A DNA stretch of 64,000 bases from Caldilineaceae bacterium (GTDB lineage: Bacteria; Chloroflexota; Anaerolineae; Caldilineales; Caldilineaceae), in assembly GCA_020846635.1 (NCBI GenBank), contig JADLDO010000042.1, positions 52,312 to 116,311 of the forward strand, read 5' to 3'. Position numbers and translations under genes: made by a program. Shown piece by piece: positions 1-9,224 of the stretch (its first letter is position 1; each line of letters starts with the position of its first letter). Under the pieces are notes generated by a model. The model saw only the letters and a program-made list of their open reading frames with translations. It did no database searches and was not told the DNA's origin.

Positions 1-368
1 TGTACCGTTCCGCTTGCCAAGAGTGTTTGGATATCGAGCTTGCCCCGGCGCAATGTGCCTGTATCCAACATCTCTCGTCGTAGCGACGCAAACAATTCTG
101 CGGGCGGCATACGCATACCGTCCCAGGGCTCCATGACCGTGATCACTGCCGGCGGTTGAAAGAGTATGGCGCTGAGCAGCGTTGTGCCGGTGCGAGGCGA
201 ACCACAGATCATAAAGTCATCTGTGCCGGGCATGGCAAGCGGGCGCGGCAACTGGTCGGGGTCCAGCGGCAGACTTTGTAAAAAGCGCTGCCAGCGGCGA
301 TGCCCTGGTGAGAAGGGAGCCAGGATGGTGCGAAGCGCTGTTGTTGCCTTTGTCAAGGTGCTGCTCAT
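1..368 (-). CDS. Sulfotransferase, partial (C-terminal part lies outside the window)
   Basis: The minus strand opens with ATG at 368 and stays open to the window edge, giving about 122 N-terminal residues. Residues 56-65 read GSPRTGTTLL, the 5'-phosphosulfate-binding loop of PAPS-dependent sulfotransferases, directly after a hydrophobic strand (FMIC). This is how bacterial polysaccharide and glycolipid sulfotransferases begin; the 3'-phosphate motif would lie beyond the edge. The gene is the last visible member of the minus-strand polysaccharide locus, 26 bp after the deacetylase stop, so it probably sulfates a sugar of the same polymer. The family call is firm and the substrate is unknown. 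Confidence 0.8.
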   Translation of the reverse strand, partial: MSSTLTKATTALRTILAPFSPGHRRWQRFLQSLPLDPDQLPRPLAMPGTDDFMICGSPRTGTTLLSAILFQPPAVITVMEPWDGMRMPPAELFASLRREMLDTGTLRRGKLDIQTLLASGTV

Positions 369-394
369 ACTCTCTTGTTCAACTCCGTTTACTC

Positions 395-1297
395 CTACCT
401 ACGCCCAATGGCGTGGTGAATGGCTGGATGCACGCCGCTCACAATCAGCTTGAAGCGTTCCATGCTTGTGCGAGAGCTAACCCGCAATCTTGAAATGCAC
501 AATGAATTCTGCGGTGGCATAGCGCTCAAGCGGTGGTCAAACATGAACCCAACCTGATAACCCAGTTCGATCAAAGTCTGCTCGGCCCTTCCATCCCAGT
601 CTCCATTGGGATAGGCAAAAGCAACGGGAGAATGTCCAAGGTTGGATGCTAACAAGTTGTGTGCTGCACGAATTTCCTGACGAATCGTGTCGGAGTCACA
701 TCGATTCATGCAAGGATGCGTATGCGTGTGATTGCCGATGGTGATACCAGCCGATTCCAATACGGATAGCTCATCTGCCCGCAACTGAGGCTGTGAGAAC
801 TGCTTGCACCCCGCTGCCTGGCGTAACTGTGCCCGCATTCTCCTTCGTGCCTGATCCGGCAGCCGCTTCATCTGTTGGATGGTCATGTGGGCGTTCAATC
901 TTTCCGAGTCCGGCAGCGTCGCTCCCTGTTGCACCAGCCAAGCGACCTCGTCCCACCAGAAAGGCAAATCGGTGTCGAGCAACTCCGTAATCACAAAGAG
1001 AAGAGCAGGAACCTGGTATTGCCCAAGTATCGGCATGGCTTGATCGATCACGCTGCGGTATCCATCATCAAATGTAACTAGTACAGCGTGCCTGGGAAGT
1101 TCTGCATGATCTTCAATCGCCCCAATCACCGTTTCGAGCGAAACAGGATGCATTTCGCGCGTCATGTATTGGATTTGCTGCTCGAAGCCTTCAGGGGAGT
1201 CGATGTCATGGTAGGCAAGTACGGCAAGCGATTGTCGATGATATTGATGGAACAGCGCCTGCAATGGTGAGCGGGATAGGGCTGTATTGACCCACAT
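395..1297 (-). CDS. Polysaccharide deacetylase (NodB/CE4 family)
   Basis: This 300-residue protein has the CE4 signatures in order: TFDDGY at 75-80 (catalytic base and metal Asp), the His pair H190-x3-H194 inside GNHTHTH, and YPNGDWD at 229-235 matching motif 3. CE4 enzymes remove N- or O-acetyl groups from glycans using a divalent metal. No signal peptide is evident, so action on a lipid-linked or nucleotide-linked precursor in the cytoplasm, or export by an unseen route, are both possible. It sits between two sulfotransferase genes, consistent with deacetylation followed by modification of the locus polysaccharide. Confidence 0.85.
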   Translation of the reverse strand: MWVNTALSRSPLQALFHQYHRQSLAVLAYHDIDSPEGFEQQIQYMTREMHPVSLETVIGAIEDHAELPRHAVLVTFDDGYRSVIDQAMPILGQYQVPALLFVITELLDTDLPFWWDEVAWLVQQGATLPDSERLNAHMTIQQMKRLPDQARRRMRAQLRQAAGCKQFSQPQLRADELSVLESAGITIGNHTHTHPCMNRCDSDTIRQEIRAAHNLLASNLGHSPVAFAYPNGDWDGRAEQTLIELGYQVGFMFDHRLSAMPPQNSLCISRLRVSSRTSMERFKLIVSGVHPAIHHAIGRR

Positions 1298-1326
1298 GCG
1301 TGACTCTCCAGGTACTTATTGCCGCT

Positions 1327-2232
1327 TCACGTTTTGCCCAAGTTTTGCATACAGTACCGGATAGCCTGTCGTCCCAACCGTCTGCCTTGATAGTAGGAAC
1401 GTGTGAGGGTGCGGTATGCGGGCCAAAGTGGATTGCGTGAAGCGGTTAGCTCCTCTTGGGTATATCCAAACTGGCTTGCAACCTCTGCTAGCTCCGGCAG
1501 CATGTCAAATCCGAACACCGCGTCATTTCGCCACTTGGCAATGGCCTGGCGATGTAGGTATTGGACATTCACGTCAGCTCCCGTTGCATCCACAAAATCG
1601 AAAACAGGCTTCAGGATATTGGGGTCACGCACCATGTCTTCATAGCGGATCAAGGTGGTTTTGCCATTGGTGAGTTTTTCAAAGCGGGAAAGGTTTCGAT
1701 AGGCGGTTAGCCATTCGTGTTGTGCTTGTTCCGGCGCAATATGCCATCGCTTCCAAATGGAATAGAGGGTATCGAGCGGGTTACGAATCAGACCGATAAA
1801 ATGGAAATCAATTTCGGGTAGACGCTTCAGGCTGCTCAGGATCAATTCGAGTGCTGACCACTGCACCAAGTGGTGGGGGGACTTTTCGAGAAAGACGGGG
1901 GCAAAACAGTTGCACAAAAGCTTCCAGCCTCCAAAGATGAGTTCTTCATCGTCGTTTGGTGGATCATACGATCCAAGATTGCTCTGCAAGAGATCGATTA
2001 GATCGGCTCTGGCTTGGGCCATTGGGATCGGCACATCACTCTGAAGCATCTTCTGTTGTGGCATCCCCAAAATGGAGGCAGCTTTCGTCCAGTATAATGT
2101 TTCGTTTTCGTGATGCCTGGTCTGCTCTACATGCCGGACGCTGGCAACGCCTGTCAACAGATTTTGGCACGCGCTTGAACCAGACGACTTATAGGATAGA
2201 ATGATGAGGCATTTGGCCTCTGCTTTGGACAT
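1327..2232 (-). CDS. Sulfotransferase family protein
   Basis: This 301-residue protein opens with a hydrophobic strand (CLIILSYKSSGSS, residues 8-20) that matches a degenerate PAPS 5'-phosphosulfate loop. A clear 3'-phosphate-binding motif lies at 146-160 (IGLIRNPLDTLYSIW), with Arg150 and Ser158 in the usual places. It resembles the sulfotransferases found in bacterial surface-glycan clusters. It is the second such gene in the locus, separate from the partial one at the window edge and not its duplicate by eye. The 5' loop is less canonical (KSSGSS instead of PRSGTT), so confidence in activity is slightly lower than in family membership. Confidence 0.7.
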   Translation of the reverse strand: MSKAEAKCLIILSYKSSGSSACQNLLTGVASVRHVEQTRHHENETLYWTKAASILGMPQQKMLQSDVPIPMAQARADLIDLLQSNLGSYDPPNDDEELIFGGWKLLCNCFAPVFLEKSPHHLVQWSALELILSSLKRLPEIDFHFIGLIRNPLDTLYSIWKRWHIAPEQAQHEWLTAYRNLSRFEKLTNGKTTLIRYEDMVRDPNILKPVFDFVDATGADVNVQYLHRQAIAKWRNDAVFGFDMLPELAEVASQFGYTQEELTASRNPLWPAYRTLTRSYYQGRRLGRQAIRYCMQNLGKT

Positions 2233-2258
2233 GATTGCTGTGTCCTCTGGTCAAGCGC

Positions 2259-3020
2259 CTATCCACCACAACGCTCAACAGCTTGCGGGAATCTATCGGG
2301 TAGGATCACGCCAGGATTTAGCAGATGCTCGTCCAGCCAATGATCAAGCTCAATAGCGGCAAGGTCGAGGTCATTTGCATCGAGTCTCACAACTGTAATG
2401 GCGTTCTCGCTTGCAACTTCGAGGCAGGTAACCAACGCGTCAAGCATCTCCTGTGCCTCTTGCATCACACCGGTCAGCCTATCGCTGGAGAGTCCCCTCA
2501 AACGCTTTGTAATTCCTCTGGGCCGCTCCCGTACCCGTTCTGCCGCAACCCGCGGAGGCATGGCTAGATAGATGAGAACATCGGGCTTTGGCATGGCGAG
2601 CGCATACTGCTGAATCGCATGTCGAGGAATTGCCTTCTCTGCATCCACCATCACCATGAATGCACGCTGGGCGATTCCCTCATCAAAGATGACCCATTCC
2701 GAAGACGATCCTTGCCTGTGCAGATAGGCATAGTTGTCCAGGGTCACGGCAAATCGCTTGGTCGCAGCAATCTTGTCAGCCAGCGGTCGATAGCCTCGCC
2801 AAATATGCAACAGACCGGACAAATAGATCATGCGAAATGTGGTGAGCGTGTTCAAGTGTGCCGTGAGTTTGGCCCACGGCAGCCCAGGTTGCCCACGAAC
2901 GCACCGCTCGCGAACCGCCGTTGACGAGAGGACATTCGCATAGGGCGCAAGCTTGTCCAATACCTTGTCATATAGGGTGGTCTTGCCGGAGCCGGGCAGC
3001 CCAACAAATTCGATAATCAT
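2259..3020 (-). CDS. P-loop nucleoside/sugar kinase-like protein
   Basis: This 253-residue protein begins MIIEFVGLPGSGKTT, with the Walker A loop at residues 7-14. The start codon overlaps the stop of the upstream glycosyltransferase (ATGA-type, 3020 over 3017), so the two are translationally coupled. The remainder fits a P-loop phosphotransferase of the thymidylate/adenylate-kinase type (Arg-rich lid near RERPRGITKRLRG, about residues 165-177). Such kinases occur in capsule and cell-wall clusters, but the substrate cannot be told from sequence. It could phosphorylate a nucleotide, a lipid or a sugar. Confidence 0.6.
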   Translation of the reverse strand: MIIEFVGLPGSGKTTLYDKVLDKLAPYANVLSSTAVRERCVRGQPGLPWAKLTAHLNTLTTFRMIYLSGLLHIWRGYRPLADKIAATKRFAVTLDNYAYLHRQGSSSEWVIFDEGIAQRAFMVMVDAEKAIPRHAIQQYALAMPKPDVLIYLAMPPRVAAERVRERPRGITKRLRGLSSDRLTGVMQEAQEMLDALVTCLEVASENAITVVRLDANDLDLAAIELDHWLDEHLLNPGVILPDRFPQAVERCGG

Positions 3021-3943
3021 ACGCTTGTGTCATCGTTTCCCGCGTCCCAAAAACGTTGACCTACGGATGAGGACAGTGCCAGCAGCAGACGACCATAGTT
3101 CTTCCAACCCCACGGGTCGGCAGCGATTGAACGCGCAAGGAACTGTTTCGCCTCGCCATACTTTCCGAGCCGAGCCGCATTGACGCCCACGATCGCCAGG
3201 TAATGCGCGTGCCGCTTGGGTGCTTTTTGAAGTAGATCCTGGTGGTGTTCCAAGATGTACTGCGCCCCGCGGTAGATGGCGCACGGATCTCGGCGGATGC
3301 GCGCGCCGGCGTGCATGTGATATCGGATGAGGGGTACGTTCATGTTATGAATCTTCCATCCACGCGCGTGGCAAAGTGGAATCAGCCGCATTGCCAGCTC
3401 GGAATGTTGACCGGAGGACAACCCCGATGCGTAGCCACCGACTTCTTTGAAGATTTCGCTGCGTAGCGCAAAGGTGCCGCCATGCGTAAACAGCCCCACT
3501 TGGTTGTCAAAGAGGGGGCCCATGCTCCTGGGAAAGACGATGCGCTCTTTTCCGTCGCGATGACCATAGCGGATGCGTTCAAACCCACAACAGATCACGT
3601 CGGCGCTCGTCTCTTCAAACGTCCGGCTATATTGCTCAAGCCATGTCGGCGCGGCGTCGTCATCGCTGTCCAGAAAGGTGATGTACTTGCCTGTTGCGTG
3701 GCGCGCGCCTGTGTTCCGCGCTGTCCCGCCACCGGCGTTGGATTGATAAAGATATTGGATGCGGGGATCGGCGAAGCATTTTACCACTTCCTCTGTGTTA
3801 TCAGTTGAGCCATCGTCAACAAGAATTAGCTCAAAATTCGAGAATGTCTGCTCGAGGACACTGGTGATTGCGCGAGGCAGCAAATGCGCTCGGTTGTATG
3901 TGGGGATGGTAATGCTAAAGAGTGGGCACGGATGATTGTGCAT
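3017..3943 (-). CDS. Family 2 glycosyltransferase with C-terminal TPR-like tail
   Basis: This 308-residue GT-A fold enzyme starts with FSITIPTYNRAHLL (nucleotide-binding strand), followed by ELILVDDGSTDNT and the metal/nucleotide DxD-type segment TFLDSDDDA near residues 90-98. The C-terminal ~60 residues (ARLGKYGEAKQFLARSIAADP) look like a single TPR hairpin, a tail also seen in the neighbouring GT2 enzymes. It transfers a sugar from a nucleotide donor to a growing lipid-linked glycan; donor and linkage are unknown. It is one of four GT2 genes in the locus. Confidence 0.85.
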   Translation of the reverse strand: MHNHPCPLFSITIPTYNRAHLLPRAITSVLEQTFSNFELILVDDGSTDNTEEVVKCFADPRIQYLYQSNAGGGTARNTGARHATGKYITFLDSDDDAAPTWLEQYSRTFEETSADVICCGFERIRYGHRDGKERIVFPRSMGPLFDNQVGLFTHGGTFALRSEIFKEVGGYASGLSSGQHSELAMRLIPLCHARGWKIHNMNVPLIRYHMHAGARIRRDPCAIYRGAQYILEHHQDLLQKAPKRHAHYLAIVGVNAARLGKYGEAKQFLARSIAADPWGWKNYGRLLLALSSSVGQRFWDAGNDDTSV

Positions 3944-4000
3944 GGTTCACCTACCCGTCTTGTGCGCTATGCTTGCGCCTAGCAACAGATGTCTACCTCA

Positions 4001-4996
4001 TCAAGGCTCACGTTGTATGCGTACCATAAGCTCATGCCTAAGGCGATGATAGCGACGTAGCAGAGGCACGCCGAAGTAAGCCAACTGGGGCATCCTCTTG
4101 GGATTCCAGAGTCGCTGTAGTCTTCGCTTTAGAAGGAATGCTTCAAAGCCGCCTAAGAGTGCCCTGTCCAATGTATGCAAATTTTCTCGGAGGAAATGAA
4201 ACGAATCAGTGTATCCCTCGATGAATTTATCGGCCAGCTCTTCATGCTGCCATACTCGGTGGAGGCCACTTCTATGCGTTGTTGGATGCAGGTGCAGCAT
4301 GAACAACTCGTCGATAAACCAGGAGAGATCGCGGTATACAAATTTATAGCGAGTGTAAAGCGGGGGGTCTATGGGGACTGCCTGCTTTCCGGTTTCTGTG
4401 ATGATCATATGCCCTGGGTGATAGTCACCATAGCTTCTTGAGATGATGGCGTCCCCCATCAGTTCGAGGGCCACTTCTGCCTTTTTGCCGAGCAGCGGTT
4501 GTATTCTGTACTCAAAATCCATCACTGCCCGTTCTAGCGAGGTGCGGCGATGATCCTGAAATTTTTCATGGTATGCGCCGAGAATTTGGCCGCACCGAAA
4601 GACGTAATCGCGAATCCTCTCCAGCGAACCTGCGCCATCCGCTCCCGTCTGCAAGATGGCTGCCAGCGATGTGCCGCTGACGTAGGGCATCATGACAGCA
4701 CCCAGATCAGCCGAGTACCCATAGGGGCTAAAATCCGGCACCTGTTGCGGATGAACTTTGCTGAGTAGATCATGTGTTTCGCGCATACTTTGGTACAAGC
4801 GGCTCGCGTCCTTTGAGTCTTTCAGCACTTTGACGACGACATCAGAAGCAGGCGAGCCATTGACTCCATAGGTATGAAGGGTGGCAGTCCGGCTCTCCCA
4901 ACTGTTGCGTAGACAGAGTGAACTGCTGTCAACATTCGGGTTGTGCTGCTGGATCGTCTCCCTGACAAAGTCGATCAGCCTGTGAGAATCGCACAT
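4001..4996 (-). CDS. Phosphotransferase of the aminoglycoside/choline kinase (APH) fold
   Basis: This 331-residue protein shows an APH-type catalytic segment, YGDYHPGHMIITETG (like the HGDxxxxN loop), followed about 13 residues later by the metal-binding VPIDPP. A segment resembling a nucleotide-binding strand (SDVVVKVLKDS) lies near residues 50-60. The catalytic-loop Asn is His here (GDYHPGHMI), a substitution worth noting. APH-fold kinases in surface-glycan loci phosphorylate sugars or small alcohols such as choline. The gene lies between GT2 genes on the same strand. The family call is reasonable and the substrate is unknown. Confidence 0.65.
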   Translation of the reverse strand: MCDSHRLIDFVRETIQQHNPNVDSSSLCLRNSWESRTATLHTYGVNGSPASDVVVKVLKDSKDASRLYQSMRETHDLLSKVHPQQVPDFSPYGYSADLGAVMMPYVSGTSLAAILQTGADGAGSLERIRDYVFRCGQILGAYHEKFQDHRRTSLERAVMDFEYRIQPLLGKKAEVALELMGDAIISRSYGDYHPGHMIITETGKQAVPIDPPLYTRYKFVYRDLSWFIDELFMLHLHPTTHRSGLHRVWQHEELADKFIEGYTDSFHFLRENLHTLDRALLGGFEAFLLKRRLQRLWNPKRMPQLAYFGVPLLRRYHRLRHELMVRIQREP

Positions 4997-5033
4997 CGGG
5001 CAATTCTGCCTCTCTTGAGCTATGTTCTATTCT

Positions 5034-6023
5034 TTACCTTTTTCTCTTGACCTTCTTCAACACCTGCAAGAGTCGTTGGCGCACTTGAAACGGGCCGGAA
5101 TCAAACAATTCATAGGAAAAAAGGCTCACCCACGCGTTCGCGCGGAAGGGATACTTGCGGAGTGATCGCATCAGTGCATGCCGCGCTGCCTCCTTTGCGC
5201 CACAGCGATAGTAATTGCGCCCAATGCGAAAGAACAGATCGCTGTAGAGCCGGGGATGCTTTTGCAGTGTCTCCCGATGCTTTTCGGCTATCTTTTCATA
5301 GGCAGCGACCCGTTTGGGGGAATGATTGGTCAATTGTGGGCCTGCATGTTGGTGGACCCTGACCAGCGGTTTAGGAATCGTGGCGAATTCAAAGTGACGC
5401 GCAAAACGAATAAAGAGGTCACGGTCAACTGCACTGCGCAGATCCTCATCAAAGAGTCCTGCTACCTCAAAGGAATCACGCCGGAAGGTGACACCTCGAT
5501 TGGTTCCAAACGGCGTTCGTCGTAGAAATGACAGATAATTTTGCTCGCGGCTGGCATATTTCGGGGCCTTAGGATAGCGTACGCCTATCTCCTTCTCACC
5601 AGCCGGTGTGTCGCAAACATCAATGATCCCCCCGACCATATAGCCAATGGATTCCGGCGCATCCTTGAAGGCATTACAGATTTCAGCTAATGCACAGGAA
5701 AGGTACTCATCATCGTCATCCAAGAAGGAGATCAACTCTCCCCTGGCATGGCGGATGCCGGTGTTTCGGGTGGCTGATGAACCACGGTTTTCTTCATGGC
5801 GAATGTAGTGAATCCGGCTGTCGTTGAACTCCGCAACGGCTTCTGCGGTATCATCAGACGAGTGGTCGTCAACGATAAGCAGTTCAAAATCTGCAAAAGT
5901 CTGGGACAATACGCTGGAAACGGCACGCCTGAGCAACGGCGAGCGGTTATAGGTGGGGATGATGACGCTTATCTTTATGGATAGCTTTACGGGGGGCTTG
6001 TCTATGGGGCTAGGCATTTCCAC
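5034..6023 (-). CDS. Family 2 glycosyltransferase
   Basis: A GT-A glycosyltransferase of 329 residues: KISVIIPTYNRSPLLRRA at about 17-34, FELLIVDDHSSDDT next, then the DxD region ELISFLDDDDEYL near residue 95. The C-terminal tail again contains a TPR-like hairpin (RCGAKEAARHALMRSLRKYP). It is 12 bp upstream of nothing else on its strand except the next GT2 gene, which it follows closely, so the two are very likely co-transcribed. Its sequence is clearly related to the next gene (6036-7025), suggesting an old duplication within the locus. Donor sugar unknown. Confidence 0.85.
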   Translation of the reverse strand: MEMPSPIDKPPVKLSIKISVIIPTYNRSPLLRRAVSSVLSQTFADFELLIVDDHSSDDTAEAVAEFNDSRIHYIRHEENRGSSATRNTGIRHARGELISFLDDDDEYLSCALAEICNAFKDAPESIGYMVGGIIDVCDTPAGEKEIGVRYPKAPKYASREQNYLSFLRRTPFGTNRGVTFRRDSFEVAGLFDEDLRSAVDRDLFIRFARHFEFATIPKPLVRVHQHAGPQLTNHSPKRVAAYEKIAEKHRETLQKHPRLYSDLFFRIGRNYYRCGAKEAARHALMRSLRKYPFRANAWVSLFSYELFDSGPFQVRQRLLQVLKKVKRKR

Positions 6024-6035
6024 TTGGCTGATCTC

Positions 6036-7025
6036 CTAATCATCCTCCAGAGATGGCTCCCCTTCAACTGTTACTGCGCGACCTAATTCCTGGCGAAGCA
6101 AATATTTCCAGATGGAGAGTCGCGCCGGTCGCTTGTGCAGCATTTTCAACAGGATCATGCGTCCCTTCGGCTTGTCGCCTATCTGGTAATACATCATGGC
6201 TAGTTTCAGATGCAGCCTTGTCCAAGCTCGCAGATTCTTTTCCAAAATATCCGCATTTTTTCGGATCACTCGTTCGAACGCGCTGGCTCTCTGCGGTGTA
6301 AGATCGGTAAGCTGATCGAGGTGATGGCGATAGACCGTGACATGGACACCGGGCACGATGGTGAAATCAAACTTGCTGCCCAGGCGAATGAGTATGTCCG
6401 TGTCTACATTCGAGCGAATGTCCTCATCAAACAGCCCCACCACATCAAAGCAACTTCTGCGAACGGTCAAGCCATAGCCGGTCCCGACGCCCAAGTAGAC
6501 CAGGGAGGGCCAACGATTTCGTTCACTTGACCAGCGTCTTTCCCTGAGCAATAGTTGTTCATCCTGCGCCTGTTGAACTCTGCGTATACCTGACCATGCG
6601 AACCCGACGGCGTCAGATTCAGCTTCGAAAGCACGAAGCGTTTCTGCGAGAAGGTCGGGATAGCTTTCATCGTCATCATCCAGAAAGGTGATAAAGCGGC
6701 CGCGCGCCTGCAAGATGCCTCTGTTGCGTGCTGCCGACACACCTTGATTGCTGCTTTGACGAAGATAGATCATCCTCTCATCCGCGAAAGACTCTGCAAT
6801 CGTCGCTGTTTCGTCGCTCGATGCATCGTCAACGACGATCAGTTCAAAATCAGTCAAGGTTTGGTTCAAAACAGACTGAATTGCGCGCCCAACTAGATGC
6901 GCACGATTGTGTGTCGGCATGATGATGCTAAAAATTGGACTCCTGCCCTTCTCATTCGTCCCGTTCTCATTTATCCCCTTCTCATTGATCGAAGTCATGT
7001 CTAGGAACCTATGTTGCAGATTCAT
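6036..7025 (-). CDS. Family 2 glycosyltransferase with a short repeat near its N terminus
   Basis: This 329-residue GT2 enzyme has FSIIMPTHNRAHLVGRAIQS, FELIVVDDASSDET and the DxD segment FITFLDDDDESYP. Before the catalytic domain lies a repeated pentapeptide (NEKGI-NENGT-NEKGR) encoded by a 15-bp tandem repeat, which looks like slippage rather than a functional domain. An internal ATG at 6998 is an alternative start; neither start has a strong ribosome-binding site. It is the close paralogue of the 5034-6023 gene and probably adds a different sugar to the same repeat unit. Confidence 0.83.
   Translation of the reverse strand: MNLQHRFLDMTSINEKGINENGTNEKGRSPIFSIIMPTHNRAHLVGRAIQSVLNQTLTDFELIVVDDASSDETATIAESFADERMIYLRQSSNQGVSAARNRGILQARGRFITFLDDDDESYPDLLAETLRAFEAESDAVGFAWSGIRRVQQAQDEQLLLRERRWSSERNRWPSLVYLGVGTGYGLTVRRSCFDVVGLFDEDIRSNVDTDILIRLGSKFDFTIVPGVHVTVYRHHLDQLTDLTPQRASAFERVIRKNADILEKNLRAWTRLHLKLAMMYYQIGDKPKGRMILLKMLHKRPARLSIWKYLLRQELGRAVTVEGEPSLEDD
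6946..6990. repeat. 15-bp tandem repeat (3 units) inside a glycosyltransferase gene
   Basis: Three consecutive 15-bp units (6946-6960, 6961-6975, 6976-6990), each built on CC(C/G)TTCTCATT(C/T/G), encode the pentapeptide repeats NEKGI/NENGT/NEKGR on the minus strand. The units are in frame and differ at a few bases, so the expansion is not brand new. Confidence 0.85.
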
Positions 7026-7047
7026 GCTCTGCTGTGGCGGAAATGGC

Positions 7048-7980
7048 TCACGCGCTCAACATTTTGCGAAGCAGACGCTTTGTAAAGCGAGATGCCCACC
7101 TGGCGTTTGTCAGATTTTCCCGTCTTGATACAAACTCTTGACAAGTTCTTTTCAGGTTGTCGGAGCTGTGCGAAGCACGAAGCGTTCTGAGGATGGTTCT
7201 TTGATAGAGTTTGCGGAAGTAAGCAGCGTACTCCTGCTTATCGATCCGTTCGTAATACCGGCTTAACCAATAAAATGTTTGCGCCCGGTGAAAAGTTGCA
7301 TTCCATTGGTCCAACTGGCTCCAAACGCCACCCTGATGCCTCCGGTATGCGGCTGGGGCGATCTCGCTCCCCATATACTTACTGCCGCCAAACATCCCCA
7401 ATATACTAAAGAGAAACGTATCTCCATTGAGTACGCGATAGAACTCAGGCGGATACTCCCGCAGCAGGTTTCGAAAGCAGGCAGTAAGTGTAAGAATCCC
7501 GCCTGTCTTGACCAACTCATCTGCCGAGAGGTCCCTCTTGCGTTCTTCAAGCAGCTTTGAGGCTTGCAGCACATGACCGTCACGATCCACGACCGTGGCA
7601 TCATGCGCGCAAATCACATAGGCTGGATTCGCATCTAGAAAGGCCACCTGTTTTTGTAACTTGGTCGGGTCGGTCCAGTAGTCGTCCCCTTCGCACATGG
7701 CGATGTACTTGCCTCTTGCTCTCTCGAATGTAATGGGAAATATCTTCTTTCCTTTAGATTTTTGATTCTCCGTCTGCAAGATTGGGACTATGAGATCTGA
7801 GCTGGCTTGATATTCCCGAATGATGTCGGGCGTTCGATCCGTTGAGCAATCATCATGAATAATGATCTCAATAGGAAAGTCCGTCTTTTGCATTAGAAAA
7901 CTCTTGATCGTCTGTTCAATATAGGCTGCGTGGTTATAGGTTATGCAACATACACTTAGCAGAGGCGGCATATCGTTCAT
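7048..7980 (-). CDS. Family 2 glycosyltransferase
   Basis: This 310-residue GT2 protein begins PLLSVCCITYNHAAYIEQTIKS, then IEIIIHDDCSTDRT, and carries the CEGDDYWTDP signature (about residues 97-106) typical of the subfamily in which DxD is replaced by EGDDYW. Its start overlaps the end of the GNAT gene by 47 bp. Unlike the three other GT2 enzymes it lacks the C-terminal TPR-like hairpin. It probably acts on the same glycan, with unknown donor. Confidence 0.85.
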   Translation of the reverse strand: MNDMPPLLSVCCITYNHAAYIEQTIKSFLMQKTDFPIEIIIHDDCSTDRTPDIIREYQASSDLIVPILQTENQKSKGKKIFPITFERARGKYIAMCEGDDYWTDPTKLQKQVAFLDANPAYVICAHDATVVDRDGHVLQASKLLEERKRDLSADELVKTGGILTLTACFRNLLREYPPEFYRVLNGDTFLFSILGMFGGSKYMGSEIAPAAYRRHQGGVWSQLDQWNATFHRAQTFYWLSRYYERIDKQEYAAYFRKLYQRTILRTLRASHSSDNLKRTCQEFVSRRENLTNARWASRFTKRLLRKMLSA

Positions 7981-8503
7981 AGTCCGTCAGATCTTTCTCT
8001 AGTATAAGAAGCCCGTCAGCGTTCTGTTCATTGCCCGACTGAGTTATCACAAATCCAGCCTTCTGATAAAGGCCTAGAGCTACCGTGTTTTTGTGACTGA
8101 CTTCAAGGCGAACAGCTCTCATACCCCTTTCGCGGGCGATTCTGATGGAATGGGTCAGCAGGATGGAACCCACTCCTTGTCCTTGCCACGCGGGCAACAC
8201 ACCAATCGATGAGATAAAGGCGACACTGTTGAGATTGTCGTTGGTATAGATGGCGACAAGCCCAATGTCTTTTCCACTGACTTTTGCTAAAATTAGGTTC
8301 GCATGCTCAATGAGCTTGCAACAATATATTTCAAGGTTTTGCCGGGAACTCACGGGGGGAATGTAGTTCGCGTCTAGGACGCGCAAGATAGCAAGGAGTC
8401 GTTGCTGGGCTTCTGCACTCTGATCAAGCTGTTCAAGTTCAATGCTGCTCATCTGATTTTCTACTCTGTCCATAACCTGACTACAGAATAACAAGTTAGT
8501 CAC
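7934..8503 (-). CDS. GNAT-family N-acetyltransferase
   Basis: This 189-residue protein has the GNAT acetyl-CoA-binding motif A, VLPAWQGQGVGSILLTHSI (pattern Q/R-x2-G-x-G), followed by VRLEVSHKNTVALGLYQKAGF, the usual motif B with the conserved Tyr. The GTG start at 8503 is preceded by GAGGGG at a good distance. In this locus it is a candidate N-acetyltransferase for an amino sugar, for example the 4-amino product of the DegT-family aminotransferases. No PglD-type left-handed beta-helix enzyme is present in the window. RimI-like protein acetylation is the alternative. Confidence 0.75.
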   Translation of the reverse strand: MTNLLFCSQVMDRVENQMSSIELEQLDQSAEAQQRLLAILRVLDANYIPPVSSRQNLEIYCCKLIEHANLILAKVSGKDIGLVAIYTNDNLNSVAFISSIGVLPAWQGQGVGSILLTHSIRIARERGMRAVRLEVSHKNTVALGLYQKAGFVITQSGNEQNADGLLILEKDLTDYERYAASAKCMLHNL

Positions 8504-8522
8504 TGCACCCCTCGTCTGTCCA

Positions 8523-9224
8523 TTAGACCAGTTGGTACATCCCCAAGTACTCCTGAATCCGCGGCACAGGATTGAACATCATTACATCAATAATCGAAAG
8601 ATTCGGTACAAATGTGTTGCCAAGCTGTTCATAGGTTATGGATTCAGATTCAACGAACGACAGCTTGAGTCCTTGTTCTTCGAACACCGCCTTGTCATAA
8701 AGTTGTTTACCGCCGATTGCATTAATATAGTGCGTTGTTGCAAGCGCATGACAGGTGGCGATGACCCGCGCTTGACCCTTTAGGCATCGATCCACACCAA
8801 CCTCGGATGAGACCAAGAAGTGGACATTGATTTCCAAATATTGGCTAACTGTCTGTAGCGAGTAAAACAGAAACCGAAAGAGATTTGGGTCTTGATACCT
8901 GAGGCACTCTTCTATAAGGCCCATTACAACGTCAAAACAAGGCGCTTTTTTATAGGCAGCGTGGATGCGACGTAATAACTTTTCCCGCTCGTCGCCATAT
9001 GAATGGGCCACAGAGCGTTCACAGATATCCAAGTAATCCGATGCCCTTTGCAAGGGTAGGGAGATGAGGCTATCCGTCCCGTTGGTCAAAATACGATTGC
9101 GCTGAATCCAACCTCCCTTACTGAACTGAATGTTGTCATACACAACAAAGGTATCGACAGCATGCATCAATTGGAAATAGCCAATATAGGGAAAGAAATA
9201 CGGTTGCATAATTGCAAGTCTCAT
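8523..9224 (-). CDS. WbqC-like family protein
   Basis: This 233-residue protein matches the WbqC family throughout: MRLAIMQPYFFPYIGYFQLM at the N terminus, then VVYDNIQFSKGGWIQRNRIL, and a C-terminal INAIGGKQLYDKAVFEEQGL region. WbqC proteins are found in O-antigen and capsule clusters beside aminotransferases; their exact chemistry is not well established. Here the gene overlaps the pyruvyltransferase-like gene by 4 bp and is followed by the GNAT gene, so it belongs to the sugar-modification part of the operon. Confidence 0.85.
   Translation of the reverse strand: MRLAIMQPYFFPYIGYFQLMHAVDTFVVYDNIQFSKGGWIQRNRILTNGTDSLISLPLQRASDYLDICERSVAHSYGDEREKLLRRIHAAYKKAPCFDVVMGLIEECLRYQDPNLFRFLFYSLQTVSQYLEINVHFLVSSEVGVDRCLKGQARVIATCHALATTHYINAIGGKQLYDKAVFEEQGLKLSFVESESITYEQLGNTFVPNLSIIDVMMFNPVPRIQEYLGMYQLV

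Noticed and set aside
1327..2232. Sulfotransferase as a lasso-peptide tailoring enzyme
   Set aside because: Sulfotransferases do occur in some lasso clusters, but this gene lies 14 kb away among glycan-modifying genes, so a polysaccharide role is more likely.
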